Source: Liopterus haemorrhoidalis (lineage: Eukaryota; Arthropoda; Insecta; Coleoptera; Dytiscidae). Taken from it: a stretch of 64,000 nucleotides of DNA. The translations under genes and the position numbers were made by a program. Location of the stretch: contig OZ020616.1 of assembly GCA_963971575.1 (NCBI GenBank), positions 27,074,306-27,138,305 of the forward strand. Reading direction: 5' to 3'. Shown in pieces: positions 1 through 11,684 of the stretch. Under the pieces are notes generated by a model. The model saw only the letters and a program-made list of their open reading frames with translations. It was not told where the DNA came from and searched no databases. Position 1 is the stretch's first letter. Every line of letters starts with the position of its first letter.

Positions 1-136
1 TTTTAATTAAAAAATTTGGCTATAATGTTAATTAAAATGTGATTTTTGTTTTGTTAGGTGACATAACTAACATTAACATATCAAAATAATGTAGTTTTAA
101 GGAAATACAAATTTTATGCGTATCCCCTATTGAGTG

Positions 137-375
137 AATGAGTTTAAACATGGTCGTACGTCTACAAATGATGAGTGAGCCGCCAGCGTCTTTTTCCTGT
201 TTTCAAACATGAAGAAACGGCTCGCCGGAAAAAGATTCACGTTGAACGAAGAAGCATCATAAAAAGATGCCTTTTTAAAAGATTTCCGGAATCTTACTTT
301 TTGGATGTCTTGAAAAAGTTGGAGAAACGCTGGGCGAAGTGTATCGAGCTAAAAGGAGTCTATGTTGACAACTAA
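137..375 (+). pseudogene. Internally deleted mariner-like transposase remnant
   Basis: Positions 137-175 translate to a stretch containing FKHGRTSTNDE, which resembles the N-terminal region of mariner transposases. This runs straight into C-terminal mariner-like sequence: KKRLAGKRF in one frame, then FLDVLKKLEKRWAKCIELKG in another, ending at the TAA at 373-375. The catalytic middle of the protein, including all DDE/D residues, is absent, and the two parts lie in different frames. I infer a long internal deletion plus frameshift decay, as is common for dead mariner copies. Family assignment rests on motif recognition only, and no terminal inverted repeats were located. Confidence 0.6.
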
Positions 376-935
376 AAAGGAATCAGTCCAAAATGTGTTT
401 TTCTATATATTTTTTTACGCTCATTCATTCAATAATCTATTTACAATGAAGAATAATATTTATCTAGTATGAAAGTTAAAGTTACTTATACTTATTAAAT
501 AATAAAAAAATTAACAAGTGTTATATTCCCGGCTTTTCGGGACCTCCTTGTGAGATGGTCACGGCTCCCTAGGGTGCCGCGGGCCACCACTTTAAAAAGC
601 CCTGCCCTACATAACGTTTTGACTATTTTTAGCATGATGTCTGTCGGTCTGTCTTTCTGTCGGTCCGTGTACACGTGCAGAGCAAATTCGGCTGAAAGGA
701 TTTTTATGAAACTTCATATTTAAGCTTTTGACATTAATGGCACGTGTTGATCAACTTTTGGTAAAAATCGATTAACTAGAAATGGGAGTTTACTCTTGTC
801 GGTTTTAAGATTTTTGTGAATATTTTGACAACAGAGTAATATTTCGAAAACAATTATTTGACAAAAGTTGCTATAAAAGCAATAACTAACAACTTTTATT
901 TGAGACATTTTTTGATAAAGCAGCATAAATTAAAG

Positions 936-978
936 AAGTACTTGGCGATGGCGGTCGGTCCTGTGGTGGCTACAACTG
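936..978 (+). repeat. 43-bp direct repeat, copy 1
   Basis: This segment, containing GGTCCTGTGGTGGCTACA, recurs at 2092-2134 with only a few differences. The two copies are 1.16 kb apart. Part of its left half (ACTTTGTGATGGCG) recurs again just before the inverted-repeat element that starts at 2267. Confidence 0.6.
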
Positions 979-2091
979 TTTTTTTTTTTCTTTAATATTT
1001 CCGGTTTACTTGGAAAATTTTGCGGGACACTAATGTGCCGCGGTACACCTTTTGGGAAACACTGGAATAGTGTCTAAAACTGACTACAGCAAGCGTACTA
1101 ATCGCAATCTGCACTTCACATAAGTTACAGTTATATTTTTTAGACATTACGATTATCTTTGTAATTAACTTCAAGAAATGTAATTAGAATATTGCTTCGA
1201 CAAACAAAATGCTTGAATTAGAGTAAGGACCCCGGCTGCAACTATTTATTTGTTTATTTATTTATTTATTTTTTTGCAGAACCCCAAACAATTTCTCAGA
1301 CAAAAATAATATATAAAATAAAATAAGCAAACAAATTATATTCCATGTGATCATGTCATACATCTTTTTTTTTATTAATAAAGAGATAGAACATATACTA
1401 CCTATATAATAACAGAAGAAACGTTGAACATAAATATTAAACATGAATAAAAAAACTGGATTAATAATTAGTATGTAAATAATTAAAATTCTTAAACCAT
1501 ATGTTTTATTGAAATAAGAGAACTTTCGGAAGCTAGAATTTCCCTGATTGTAACTATCAGTCTGTGAAAAAAGGTCAGTACTACAATTTATATATTATTT
1601 CATAGCGAAATGAAATCAATCATCAATATCGTATCCATAGTGTTTTGTAATTAATACAAAGCGCGAAAGTGCATTCCATGTTGTAGTTTAAAAAGATAAA
1701 TTCTCATTGTTTTTAAAACGTTTGTCAGTGACGCGAATTGCAACGTGATTGTGAGATAAATCTGTCATTCCGTGTAATTGTCTCGTGGAATATAACAGAG
1801 AACGAGCTCTCTTCGGTGGGCATTGCATTTCTTACCTCACGCTTGGGAACGGTTTTACCTTGCCTTAGATGTCTAGCAAATCGTCAAGGTAATTTACCAA
1901 AAAAGTGGCACTGTAAAACCGAGCGTAATGTTTTGCGAGTATAAAACTAAGAGGGTTGCGGTTTAATTTTATTAACTTCTTAAAATCATTTACAATACGT
2001 TAATACGTTAACTTAATTTACTTAAATAATTGAATGTGGCACTGAAGCCATGTTTTTTAAATATAATTTTATAAATAAATTTCCTTAAGTC

Positions 2092-2134
2092 AAGTACTTT
2101 GTGATGGCGGACGGTCCTGTGGTGGCTACAGCTG
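2092..2134 (+). repeat. 43-bp direct repeat, copy 2
   Basis: Second copy of the 936-978 repeat, sharing GGTCCTGTGGTGGCTACA. Confidence 0.6.
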
Positions 2135-2266
2135 ATTTTCATACTTATACATATGTAACGTTCCCATGGTCATGATAAATAATATCTCTGTTAGAAAATA
2201 TTAGGCCAAGTTATTTCTACTCTGCTGCTAGAATGTATTTTTTGCAATTACTTTGTGATGGCGAAA

Positions 2267-3029
2267 CAAACTAAAATTATAGGAATAAATATATTTTACA
2301 ATATTTTGTGAACCTGTTTTACTATTTTATCAACAAGTAAGTATATACAAATGTTTATAAAGCCATAAATTTACATGACACGTCTCTAAAAAAAAAATTG
2401 TGATTGTTATTGGTTATGGCGTTCTGTAGTGGATTACTTCAAGTATATAGATGGAAATAAACATTCACGTATATAAATATTATTCATTGTATATAAAGGA
2501 GAGGAAGTGTAAGCAAATTTCCAACCTATAACCCACTTATTTCCAATTTTTAATTTTCTAATCCAAGATTTACGACGATTTACAACTTCCCCGATTCCAA
2601 GTTTTGTTATTAACATTTGTTATTTTGTTATTTAACATTGTCTGAAGTATAGTGAAAATCTGTGGAACGATAATTCAAGGTTCCTCTTTTTCGTTGACTT
2701 GCACATAGGTACAACAATAAGATCTATCCATTTTTGTGGACTTAAACAAACTTAAACAGTATGATTAATGCCAGCAACTTCTACTTTAAAGTAAGTCATT
2801 AGACGTGCACCACTTAGAATTTCTCTTATCTGGAAATGCCTATAAGTGAAATAATCTACTATAGAAAATTGTATTACTAAAATGTATAACAATAAAAAAA
2901 TATAGTTTTTAATTTTTTTAAAAACATTTCTTGTAAACAAATGGCTTTCTAAACATTTGTTGTTGAGAAGATAGTAAAACAGGCTCATAAAATATTGTAA
3001 AATATATTTATTCCTATAATTTTAGTTTG
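2267..3029. mobile_element. Non-coding element with ~100-bp terminal inverted repeats
   Basis: The sequence beginning CAAACTAAAATTATAGG at 2267 is the reverse complement of the sequence ending at 3029. About the first 41 bases match perfectly. The similarity continues for roughly 100 bp, with about ten bases missing from one arm, through a shared CCTGTTTTACTAT block and an AAAGCCAT block. No transposase is encoded in the 763 bp. Flanking duplications were not obvious, so the superfamily is unknown. Confidence 0.65.
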
Positions 3030-3670
3030 ACAACTGCCTAACAATATATAACATTGAACATTCTCTACCTACGTTTCAAAATTGGCCACGTCGGCGCTAC
3101 GATCTTAAATTTATTTCCCTATCGGCAGATTTCGATATGATTTGTCCAACCTAAATTTTATTCGCAAAACATACATTACAACAGGCTTTATTCGACAGGT
3201 AGCACTGTTTTACCGGCATTACCACATTTTCTTTCACCAGTCGCAATACTGTTTTCTTGGAAAGCCTATAATTGCGACCCAAAATTTAAGGTAATTTAAA
3301 AAATACATTTTCACAGTTAGTTAAAATTTTTGGCGCACAGCAACAAATGCTATTTGCGCCAATATATTTTCACACTATCAAAGTGTTATTGAACTGTGGA
3401 TGATTGAGTTTTGATAAGAGCATCATGAATCAGGTGTGCACCTACAATTTTTTCTTAAAGAGGACAAAAATCAGCACTTTTTCTTATAGCCCGCCTATGA
3501 GAACATGCTTAACTAATGAAAGTACAATAATTAATTGATATTCAACGCCTGTTTTGAGACCTCTTGTATTATATCTAAAAGCCATGTGATCATGTTAGGA
3601 CCGGTCTTATTATACTTATAGAAATAGGTCATTTTAAATATTAAACATTTAAGGCTGAGTCAACCCCTTA
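3030..3670. other. No gene seen
   Basis: AT-rich intergenic sequence. The part nearest 3600-3670 is probably the body of the SINE whose tRNA-like head lies at 3671-3746. Confidence 0.4.
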
Positions 3671-3746
3671 GTGGTGACCGGGATTTGAACCCGAATCCCT
3701 ATGCTCCGTTGGCAACTGTATTACTACCGAGTCACGGCAGCTTTTA
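3671..3746 (-). mobile_element. tRNA-derived SINE head
   Basis: On the minus strand a perfect Pol III B box, GGTTCAAATCC (3681-3691), lies about 43 nt after an A-box-like TGACTCGGTAGT (3723-3734, 9 of 12 consensus positions). A short T-arm-like stem (CGGG/CCCG) surrounds the B box. The acceptor stem does not pair properly, so this is a tRNA-related SINE and not a functional tRNA. Its downstream body, starting GGGGTTGACTCAGCCT, recurs on the plus strand at 7483-7545. Confidence 0.6.
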
Positions 3747-3824
3747 ATGAAAAAATCAAGAACTCAATATCATAGATTAATTCTATCATTTATTTGTGTT
3801 ATTTGTAATATTGACCGCCTATAC

Positions 3825-4032
3825 CAGGGGTCGGCAGACCGCGGCTCGCGAGCCGCATACGGCCTTTTGAGGATATTCGTGTGACTCTTTAAATTATGTT
3901 GATAAGGGATAAAATTAAGAAAATATTCAAAAAGTCATGAATTAAAACCAAATGATGGCTCTTTAAAATGTTTCCCGATGCCGTAAAGGGTGAATTTGGC
4001 TCTTTAGCTTCTAAAGTTTGCCGACCTTTTCA
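3825..4032. mobile_element. hAT-type MITE (CAGGGGTCGGCA termini)
   Basis: The left end reads CAGGGGTCGGCAGACCGCGG and continues GCTCGCGAGCCGCA. The right end contains AAGTTTGCCGACC, an imperfect reverse complement. This is a widespread hAT non-autonomous terminus. The right boundary has decayed, so no clean 8-bp duplication can be shown. The element is non-coding. Confidence 0.6.
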
Positions 4033-5597
4033 CACCCTAACATTATTTTTATGTCTTAAAATAATTGTGTAACATAAAATTTAAATACATCAGATACTTG
4101 TTTATTTTTTAAACTGTACTAACTAATAAATTTTAAATTAGAACTAAATGCTTTAAAAAAGAAAACCGGCCGTGTATTATATTAATACGGCAAGGTGTAA
4201 CCGCAGTAAATTCTTGCACACAATAGGTCAGTATAAATGCAATGAATAATATTAACGACCCTATAAAAGTCATAAGAGGTCGGTAATAATTGTTAATAGT
4301 TTTTATTATTTCCATACGCATTTATTTTTTATGAATACTGAATTAATTTGCATAGTACCTTTTTATCATTGAATATTATGTATTACAATTTATGCTAATA
4401 AAGTGGTTAACAAAAATATTAAAACATTTAAAATAGAAACAAACAGAACTGTATAAAAGAAAGTAGAAGGTTAAAAAGCAAGTTTCGTACACTTAAATGC
4501 TGTATCTTTTTAATTCTATACGATTGTTTGACTTAAGAATGAAGGGAGGCTATGTGTTGAGTACACCTAATTTTTAAGTTTATAGCTTCATTGTTTTATT
4601 TCTATAAACATATCGATAAGCACATAAAAAAAAAGGTTACGAGATCAGCAGAGGAACGTCCTCTATCGAATAAAAATTAGCAATTTATCCCTTTAGGGGA
4701 AAATTTAAAAAACAGTCAAAACATCTTCTGACGAATTTTAGACACCTATATGCCAAAAAGATATGTTATAACTAAACAAACACAGGATACGATACGAGAT
4801 ACCATCTTTAATTCGCTCAGAATGTAAATTAATAATGTAAACAAGAACACATGGCTTCAGGTGTCGTTGTGATTGTGATGTGACGCGGCCCTGCCATGTT
4901 TGCAAAAATTATTTTTCTGTGTTTTTTACATGACTGAAGATGTGCAACTTTATGCACGAAACGTATCTGTAATGTTTTAATTACTGTTTTAATAAATTGA
5001 CGAATATACAAGATAGTGTTTTATTTATATATATATATAGTTTATTTTATTTTTTATCACTTACTGTGAGGACAACGAACAAGTTTGTTAACTTCACTTT
5101 ACAATTCTGGGTTATAATCCCGATTTGGCCTTAGATGTAATATGTATTGTCCTAAAATTAGTAAACAGCTAATGTGAAATACAATATAAATAACAAATAA
5201 ATAAATATGAAATAAAAAAAGTGAATAACAATAATTTCAGTGAAGTGCAAGATATGTTAAAGTATAAATACCTCGAATAATCATTTCCAGAAAATTTTGG
5301 CCAAGATTGATGACATCTAGCGTTTCTTAGTAGCACCTAAAGTTCTTTGTATTGTAGTCACATAGCCACTTCTAGTCATAACACTAGGGCTTCCCATTAT
5401 TTTTCTTTCATTACAGAGTGTATTTGGGAAACCTTGTTTTAGTTTATAAATTGCTACCTGTACTATTTATATACTACCTGGCCGTTTGCGTCTAACCTTA
5501 GATGATGAAACTATAGATGCCTCAATAGTGTATATAATTAGGTGCATTATTCATTAAGGGTAAAATGCAGATCACATAATTTATAAGCTATCATCAT

Positions 5598-5640
5598 TAT
5601 TATCAACCATCCCTATTAGTCCACTGAACATAGGTCTAAG
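5598..5640. mobile_element. Possible LINE 3'-end fragment
   Basis: ATCATCATTATTATCAACC followed by CCTATTAGTCCACTGAACAT resembles a 3' untranslated motif common in insect non-LTR elements (TCATCATCAACC…CCACTGCTGAACATAGG). Only this short motif is visible. Confidence 0.35.
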
Positions 5641-6449
5641 TCCGTAGTTGTCAACCAGGGCGTCGTAGGTATATGAAAGGGGTGCCGCGAACTTCATAGA
5701 ATTACACATATAATGCGCGGAAACGGTGTGGTGTTCTATTTACCATATTTTATATAAGGGTGCCGTAACCTTAAAAAAGGTTATCATCTAAGGGAAGGTA
5801 TACAGAATTAAAATGATACAATCCGAAACAGAAAACGCGTAATCCAAGGCTCTTAGTTTATATTTCAAAATAAACTTTCACGATTATTTCATTATAATTT
5901 TCAAATTTTGGTAGATAAGTTTGTTCTATTTCACTACACTAATAAAAATAATAATAATACTTAATATAACTTTATTTTAGGGCAATAAAATAAAGTTACA
6001 AAATCAACATATGAATTGGTTTGACAGGTTCTATATCAACATATGACGTGAAAACAGTTAAACAGATATAATTAGAGATCCTCTACGTACAGCTGATTGG
6101 AAATTTATGTTATGTTGGGTATGAACTGATATTGTACATTATGTACTTACTCGTAAAGATTGCACGTCTCTGAAAGCGAAACATTTTTACTCAGAATTTA
6201 TTTATATTTTATTTTGATTTCCCTTGTTGAAGGTAGACACCGTTTATTTTGTTGAATGGTTTTGTTTTTTCTTTCTGTTTTGGGTCTTATCTTTTCATAA
6301 ACATTTGTAAAATATACAGGTATCTTATTTCTATACTTCACTTGGTAATAAACTTGATTTCAATTGGTATCTAATAAACTATAGGAGACTCAAAGTCGAT
6401 TACATAAGGCAAAAGTTGCCTTTAAAGGAAAAATTTAATGGGAATATTA

Positions 6450-6452
6450 TAC

Positions 6453-6490
<38 letters not shown>
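6450..6490. repeat. (ACAT)n/(AT)n microsatellite
   Basis: Several ACAT units grade into about 15 AT units. Confidence 0.85.
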
Positions 6491-7133
6491 GTGCTTGGAT
6501 TTGTGTGTTTTAATTGATATTTTCATAAACGCTATAAAGCGTTCAAACATATATATAATAATAAATGTCATAGTTTTGGAAATATAACACTATAATGTTT
6601 TCACTTTTGTAAGGACAAATCAGATCTGGTTATTTTGATTTCTTTTATATTGTAAGACTGACTTTAAATGTCATTTGAAAAATTTCTTACACTATAAAAC
6701 AGACTTCAGTTTTTCTGATTTTGATCATTATAATTAAGATATCAGTTTTAATATTTCAAATGAAACAACATTGCTTAGAGTACTAGGTTGGAATATTACA
6801 ATATAATGAGTAAAAGTATCAAAAATATATAATACTTCATGAGTGTATAAAATTATTTTTTTTTAATTCTTTCGGACATTTCGGAAACTGCTCCACGATC
6901 TGTTTCTGTCTTCAGCGATCACGAGAAGTGATGAACATTTCAATTTATTTCGAGTTTTTATACCAGGTATTGTAAGGGTGGGACCAGGTTGTAGGTGTAT
7001 TTCTGTTGGTCGCTATATTAACGTATAGTGGATACGTTAGTATATATTTCTATTGTATCGTGCACAGATCCCTTATTAAACATACACCATAATACATTTA
7101 TATAAAAATATAACTGGCTTGAATCAACGTTTT

Positions 7134-7332
7134 TTTTTCTTTTTAGGTTTTTGCAGGTATGCCCAAAAAACCCTTATAACGTCACTCATGTATCTGAAAT
7201 TGTGGCCAAACGGTTGGACTTAGAAAGTTGAAATTTGGCATGCTTATACAACTCTTTGACCCACATATAGGAGAACTATTGAGAGTTCAAGGAGACTCAT
7301 CACGGGAGAAATATAAAGAAATATGTATTCAA
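7134..7332 (+). repeat. Dispersed AAACCCTTATA-family repeat
   Basis: Contains the family landmarks AAAAAACCCTTATA, GTGGCCAAACGG, TTGAAATTTGGCAT and TTTGACCCACATATAGGA in order. The same order recurs at 9520-10440, 34258-34870, 38536-38935, 54851-55260 and, inverted and partial, 57845-58050. It is non-coding and no termini were defined. Confidence 0.65.
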
Positions 7333-7482
7333 TGAAAAAAACAAAAACAATAATAATAATATTAAGAGTGTGAAATCAAGAAACGTAAAGTTCATTGATA
7401 GGGAATAACTAGATTTGTAATTGGTCATTGTACATATTTGTCCAATAAATAGGAGTTTATCTTTCGAAATTGTACAGTCAGC

Positions 7483-7545
7483 TCTGGGGTTGACTCAGCC
7501 TCAAGTATATATTACTTAAAATGAGTGCCTGTTTATATAAGGATA
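7483..7545 (+). mobile_element. SINE body fragment
   Basis: GGGGTTGACTCAGCCT followed by an AT-rich segment ending TTATATAAGGATAAGA matches the body downstream of the tRNA-like head at 3671-3746 on the opposite strand. No tRNA-like head is visible here. Confidence 0.4.
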
Positions 7546-8650
7546 AGAGAACCGGCCGAAATGTCACACTGACCACCTGGCTTTCATATCTATGACCAGC
7601 GGTCTAGAAACGGAGAACTTACCTTCTCTGCCCCTTATACATCTATCTAGGTGTTGGGAATCTGTTTATTATTATAATAATAAACCCCTAATAAGCCCCT
7701 TATATTAAGTTTACAGTCATATATTTTTGCAAATATATACTGTAAATGTTTACGATTCTCCTGTATAAATTTGCTGCTGCACTTGATAACTTGCTAATGA
7801 CTTGAGTGATTACTAATTTAATGTGTCTATAGCTCGATACTGGTATCTCAGTTGGTAGGTTTCATTCTCTTTTGCGAACCAATAACTGACCGGTTTCATA
7901 GTGAGTATACTCTCTAATATTATTCTATTCAATAGTGGCGCATCGATTTACTTAATTGTATCTAATGTTAAGTTGATGAGTGTCTGATATAACACGCGGT
8001 ATCTTTTGATGTTCTAATATCAGTTCTATTTACTGGGAGTATAATACTTAAGAATTTTTGGTTACTTATGTGTTACATTTTAATTGTAGTTTTTTACGTT
8101 TATAAAAGCTCTTGCATTAACCAGTGTTTAATGAACGATATTGTTTAATTAAATCCAATGACGTAGTTTTCATTTGTTATGTAATACTTAGAATGATTTT
8201 AGTTGTTTTTCAGTGCACTAATTTAATAGAATAAAAAATAATTTTTCATTTTTATCTAATCGTGTGAAAATTATAATTAATGGAAGTTCTGTTATCAGTA
8301 CACCGTGTGTCTTAATTAACGGGTAGTGGTAGAATGAAGGGATCTTGATGGCTCTGCAAGATAGAATGTTGGTGGAATTAGATGAGGCATGCTTTTAATA
8401 GCAAAACTATAATGTTAACAATATTTCGAACAGGCAGAAATAAAGGGGAAAATAACACAAACTTGAACCAAATTTTTAAATTACAATAACCCTTAAGATT
8501 GATTAAAACCAAACTTTTCTTACATTTTACAAGATTTCCAAGCATAAAATTACTAGGAAACAATTTTTTTTCTTTCAGATTTTGGAAAAAATCAATGAAA
8601 ACATTCATTGACTTAACATTTGTCTGCCTGTCTGGTATAAATTTTAAATA
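7546..8650. other. No gene seen
   Basis: AT-rich intergenic sequence with no identifiable element. A weak A-box-like string near 7840-7860 lacks a B box. Confidence 0.4.
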
Positions 8651-9505
8651 CAGACGATTCCGCTTAATTGGTCCACCGCTTAATTGGGGCAGCCGCTTAT
8701 TTGAGCCAAATCTCAAAGAACAGAAACCAAACCAAGGAACCAACAGTAAATTTACATGTTTAATTGGGACAACATTCCGCTTAATTGGGACAGTAAATTT
8801 AAGATCACAGTACATATTATATCACAGTACAATTCTCAAGAAAAAATATGTACAAAGAATTTAATATTACAGCGTTATTTTATAAAGGAAGGAAATGAAG
8901 GGAGCCCTACATCCGCACTCAGAGCCGCAGTAAGGGGGGGGGCGGAGGGGGCGTTGGCCCCTAGCGCACTAAGGAAAAGAGCGCCGACGAGCTTGACTAA
9001 GGGGCGCCACATTGCGAAGGTGTGGACCTTTTTTTTTTGCTCATCACTTGAATTTTGGGAGGTGAGAACCTTTTTTTTGCTCATCACTTGGATTTTGGGA
9101 AGTGAGAACCACCTTTTTTTTGCCAAGGGCGCCAAAATACAGTTTTGCCCCTAGCGCAAGTTTTCCTTACTGCGGCTCTGTCCGCACTGAATACCTGTGC
9201 TGATTTTGTAGAAGTAAAATGTTATAAAAACAAAAGACAGACTACACTTGACGCATTTTTGCATTGAATTATATTGTATGTACCTATTTATTATTTTATT
9301 TTGGAATTTATTTTTATTTTTTCTTAAAAGTTTATATTTTTTGGTTATATGTAATTTATAGTTTTGTCCAAGAGTTTATAAAATAAAATTATTGAAAGAA
9401 AAATATGCATTGTTTAATTTTATGTGAAATTCGCTTAATTGGGGCAGCCGCTTAATTGGGCCAAAATGGCTAAGTCCCGATGTGTCCCAATTAAGCGGAA
9501 TCGAC
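8651..9505. mobile_element. Pogo/Tigger-like non-autonomous element
   Basis: The ends are CAGACGATTCCGCTTAATTG and its near reverse complement, ending CGGAATCGACTG. Both are flanked by TA (8649-8650, 9506-9507), the target of IS630/Tc1/mariner and pogo elements. The CGCTTAATTGG motif is repeated subterminally at both ends (8661, 8677, 8758, 8779, 9431, 9449). No transposase is present. A hAT MITE is nested inside at 8920-9180, so this element is older than that insertion. Confidence 0.75.
8920..9180. mobile_element. hAT MITE nested in the Tigger-like element
   Basis: A perfect 16-bp terminal inverted repeat, CAGAGCCGCAGTAAGG, is flanked by a perfect 8-bp target duplication TCCGCACT (8912-8919 and 9181-9188). 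Both are hAT hallmarks. The 261-bp interior is GC-rich, with two tandem copies of a T-run plus GCTCATCACTTG plus GTGAGAACC unit. Related units occur at 40830-41460. Confidence 0.9.
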
Positions 9506-9519
9506 TGTATATAAAACTT

Positions 9520-10440
9520 GTTGTTAGGGATTTATAGGTACGATCAAAAAACCCTTATACCATCACTTATTTGTCTGTATGTTTGTTCGGTAAAAATTGT
9601 GTCCAAACGGCTGAACAAAGAAAGAATTTGGCACGCTTTTACATTTTTTAACCCACATATAGAAAAACTATCGAAAGTTAAAAAAAAAAACACATCGCGG
9701 GAAAAATATATACAAATAATTATGTATTCAACGAAAATATAAATATATATATTTTTTAAATTTTCAGAAAAAGAATTCAAAAGCACATCGCGGGAAAAAT
9801 ATAACGAAATATGTATTACACGAAAAAATAAATATTTTTATAATTTTGAGTCAGGTATCAAATAAAGCCCGTTAATGTAGGTATAGATAATTTAACATTT
9901 ATTTCATTTAGAATTTAAGAATTTATTTCATTTGAAAATTCTAATTTTATTTATGGGATTTTCGCCAAAAATATGTCAGTAAACTCTTGTCGTCCACCCT
10001 ATTTCCCAAAGAACATGATCTAAAAATCTGAAAAAATTCTAAATAATATATATGGATGGGAACCGGAACTATTTAACGAGAATTTTTGATCGGGTTAATG
10101 TTTCGAAAAATATCGACAAAATAATTTTTATGTCGTTTAAAAAAATATTATTAAAAAAATATATATTGTGTGGTATCAAAAGAAATCCCTCAAGCCGTAG
10201 ATTAAAGAACGAGTAGTTTTCTAAAAAAAAAATATTTTAGTTTTATTTTTGCTAAAAACGTGCTAACAAAATTTTGACCCACACTCTGTAACCCAGGGAG
10301 GTTAATCTAATATCTAAAAAAAATTTGAGTATTGCACATTAATGTTAACCGGAATAATAGCAACAACAGGGATTTTTGATCTAATAATTATTTCGAAGGC
10401 TATAGAATTGCATCTTGCAACACTCTGCTTACAATATTTA
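9520..10440 (+). repeat. Dispersed AAACCCTTATA-family repeat, long copy
   Basis: Starts with AAAAAACCCTTATA, a TCTGTATGTTTGTTCGG stretch and GTGTCCAAACGGCTGA. It continues through a CCACCCTATTTCCCA…CTGAAAAAATTCTAAATAAT block near 10000-10060. A second, similar block, CACACTCTGTAACCCAGGGAGGTTAATC, lies at 10280-10310. The internal block is thus present twice, which implies tandem partial duplication. Confidence 0.55.
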
Positions 10441-11526
10441 TTTGACTGACTGGAGTCTCTAAATGGATGTGATTATTCATTCAAAATTTTTTGTTTTCTA
10501 ATATGTACCACAATTGGTTATATATTAAAATAAGAAAACAAACCTTTTTTGATCTATGCATTTTTTCAATGTTATGAATATTTGGATGACGAGTGGACGC
10601 CATAAAACTAAAATTTTGAAATACATACTTCACTTAAAAATGTATACGAGAACATTTGTTTCAATGAAGAAATTATCCAATTTTGTTTAATATAGTTTTT
10701 AATAGAATTTATGTTTAGAGGGCTGTATTTAATAGCAACGGTACGCTCTTTACAAATATTTAGCTATTTTATAATATTACATTAAAGTTAAACCTAAAAA
10801 ACTTTCATACAGTAACAGTTCAAACTTACGTCACTGCAATTTTAACTCAAAAAGCGAAGTCGATGACTTCACAGGTTTTTGCAGTAAACTAGGGATATAT
10901 TGTTTCGTCATTTTCTAGGTAATTAGAAGCGGCTGTGTTGTATTATTAAGCAGCGAGCGTCTACTTGCTATCAACTAGATAAAACGATTTTCTTGTTTAT
11001 ACGAAATTAGAAAATGCTTCGAGTGTACTAGAAACAACTTAATAGTTTAGTGAAAAATTACTGAAAACAAGAAAAATAAATTTTACAAGTATTAAGTATA
11101 CTTCTGTGATAGTATTATATTACTAATGGTGTATTTTAAGCTATCTTCTAATTACAAAAGTCACACATAGAAAATCATAAAAATAAATTATAAATTAGTT
11201 CATTGTGTCTGTGTGTGTGCGTGTGTGCGTTCGTGCGTTTGTATGTATGTATGTAAATTACTTCAAAATTAAACACCGGCCGCACCGATTAAAAAGCAAA
11301 AAAATATACACCAGTTTGTTCATTTTATCGCATATTATGGTAATATAAGCCTGTTTTTATGACTCTCAGAGTCCCTGAATTTTTTAGGTAATTAAAATCA
11401 TAATCAAATTATCACACCGCCAGTTTGGTTCGCACCAACGTGTTCATAAAATCTTTCCGCAGTCTGAAGCTTCTTTTTTATGCCTTAATTTATATCATTA
11501 TTATTATTTTGTTATTTGCTGTTAAT
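10441..11526. other. No gene seen
   Basis: AT-rich. A TG-rich run at about 11207-11252 (GTGTGTGCGTGTGTGCG, then GTATGTATG) is followed by a weak ACCGGCCGCACCGATT segment similar to other TCTGTC-type repeats. Confidence 0.4.
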
Positions 11527-11684
11527 CAGATCAGTTCTGTAAAAAATTACTGTGTAGGAACGTTACTACGAGATAAAATATTATAAAAAGTACAATGATT
11601 TTCATTCATGGTAGTAACTGACCTTGCTCATAGTGACGAATTTAGTTCCTATTTTCATAGTAACTGAGTAACAGAATTGGTCTG
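11527..11684. mobile_element. 158-bp MITE, copy 1
   Basis: Terminal inverted repeats CAGATCAGTTCTGTAA and TACAGAATTGGTCTG. A second copy of exactly the same length lies at 27991-28148 with high similarity throughout, including GTAACTGACCTTGCTCATAG. Here it is flanked by AAT on both sides (11524-11526, 11685-11687), a possible 3-bp target duplication. The superfamily is uncertain. Confidence 0.7.

Larger units (their letters stand above)
376..2266. other. No gene seen; repeat debris
   Basis: AT-rich sequence with no convincing coding region. Around 540-590 and 1020-1065 there are GC-richer pieces ending like hAT right termini (…AAAAAGCCCTG, …GGAAACACTG), without matching left ends. At 641-720 there is a TCTGTC-rich stretch followed by a segment that resembles a widespread insect repeat. 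A 43-bp sequence at 936-978 recurs at 2092-2134. Confidence 0.5.
4033..7133. other. No gene seen; repeat fragments
   Basis: AT-rich sequence without a supported gene. It holds a possible LINE 3' fragment (5598-5640), a hAT-like GC-rich patch near 5640-5770 and an AC/AT microsatellite at 6450-6490. Near 4935-5010 there is a GAAGATG…CGAAACGTATCTG block that resembles Penelope-like 3' ends. Confidence 0.4.

Noticed and set aside
1738..1944. 68-codon open frame in a GC-richer patch
   Set aside because: No similarity to any family I recognise; likely chance within old repeat sequence.
4829..5030. Possible Penelope-like 3' end (GAAGATG…CGAAACGTATCTG)
   Set aside because: The block resembles known Penelope tails, but no coding sequence or terminal repeat supports it. 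Kept only as a note.
7830..7930. tRNA-like segment with CTCAGTTGGTAG
   Set aside because: An A-box-like string is present, but there is no B box and no cloverleaf could be drawn.
8378..9154. Open frames of 120-145 codons overlapping on both strands
   Set aside because: They lie across the Tigger-like element and the nested hAT MITE, cross element boundaries, and show no protein motif.
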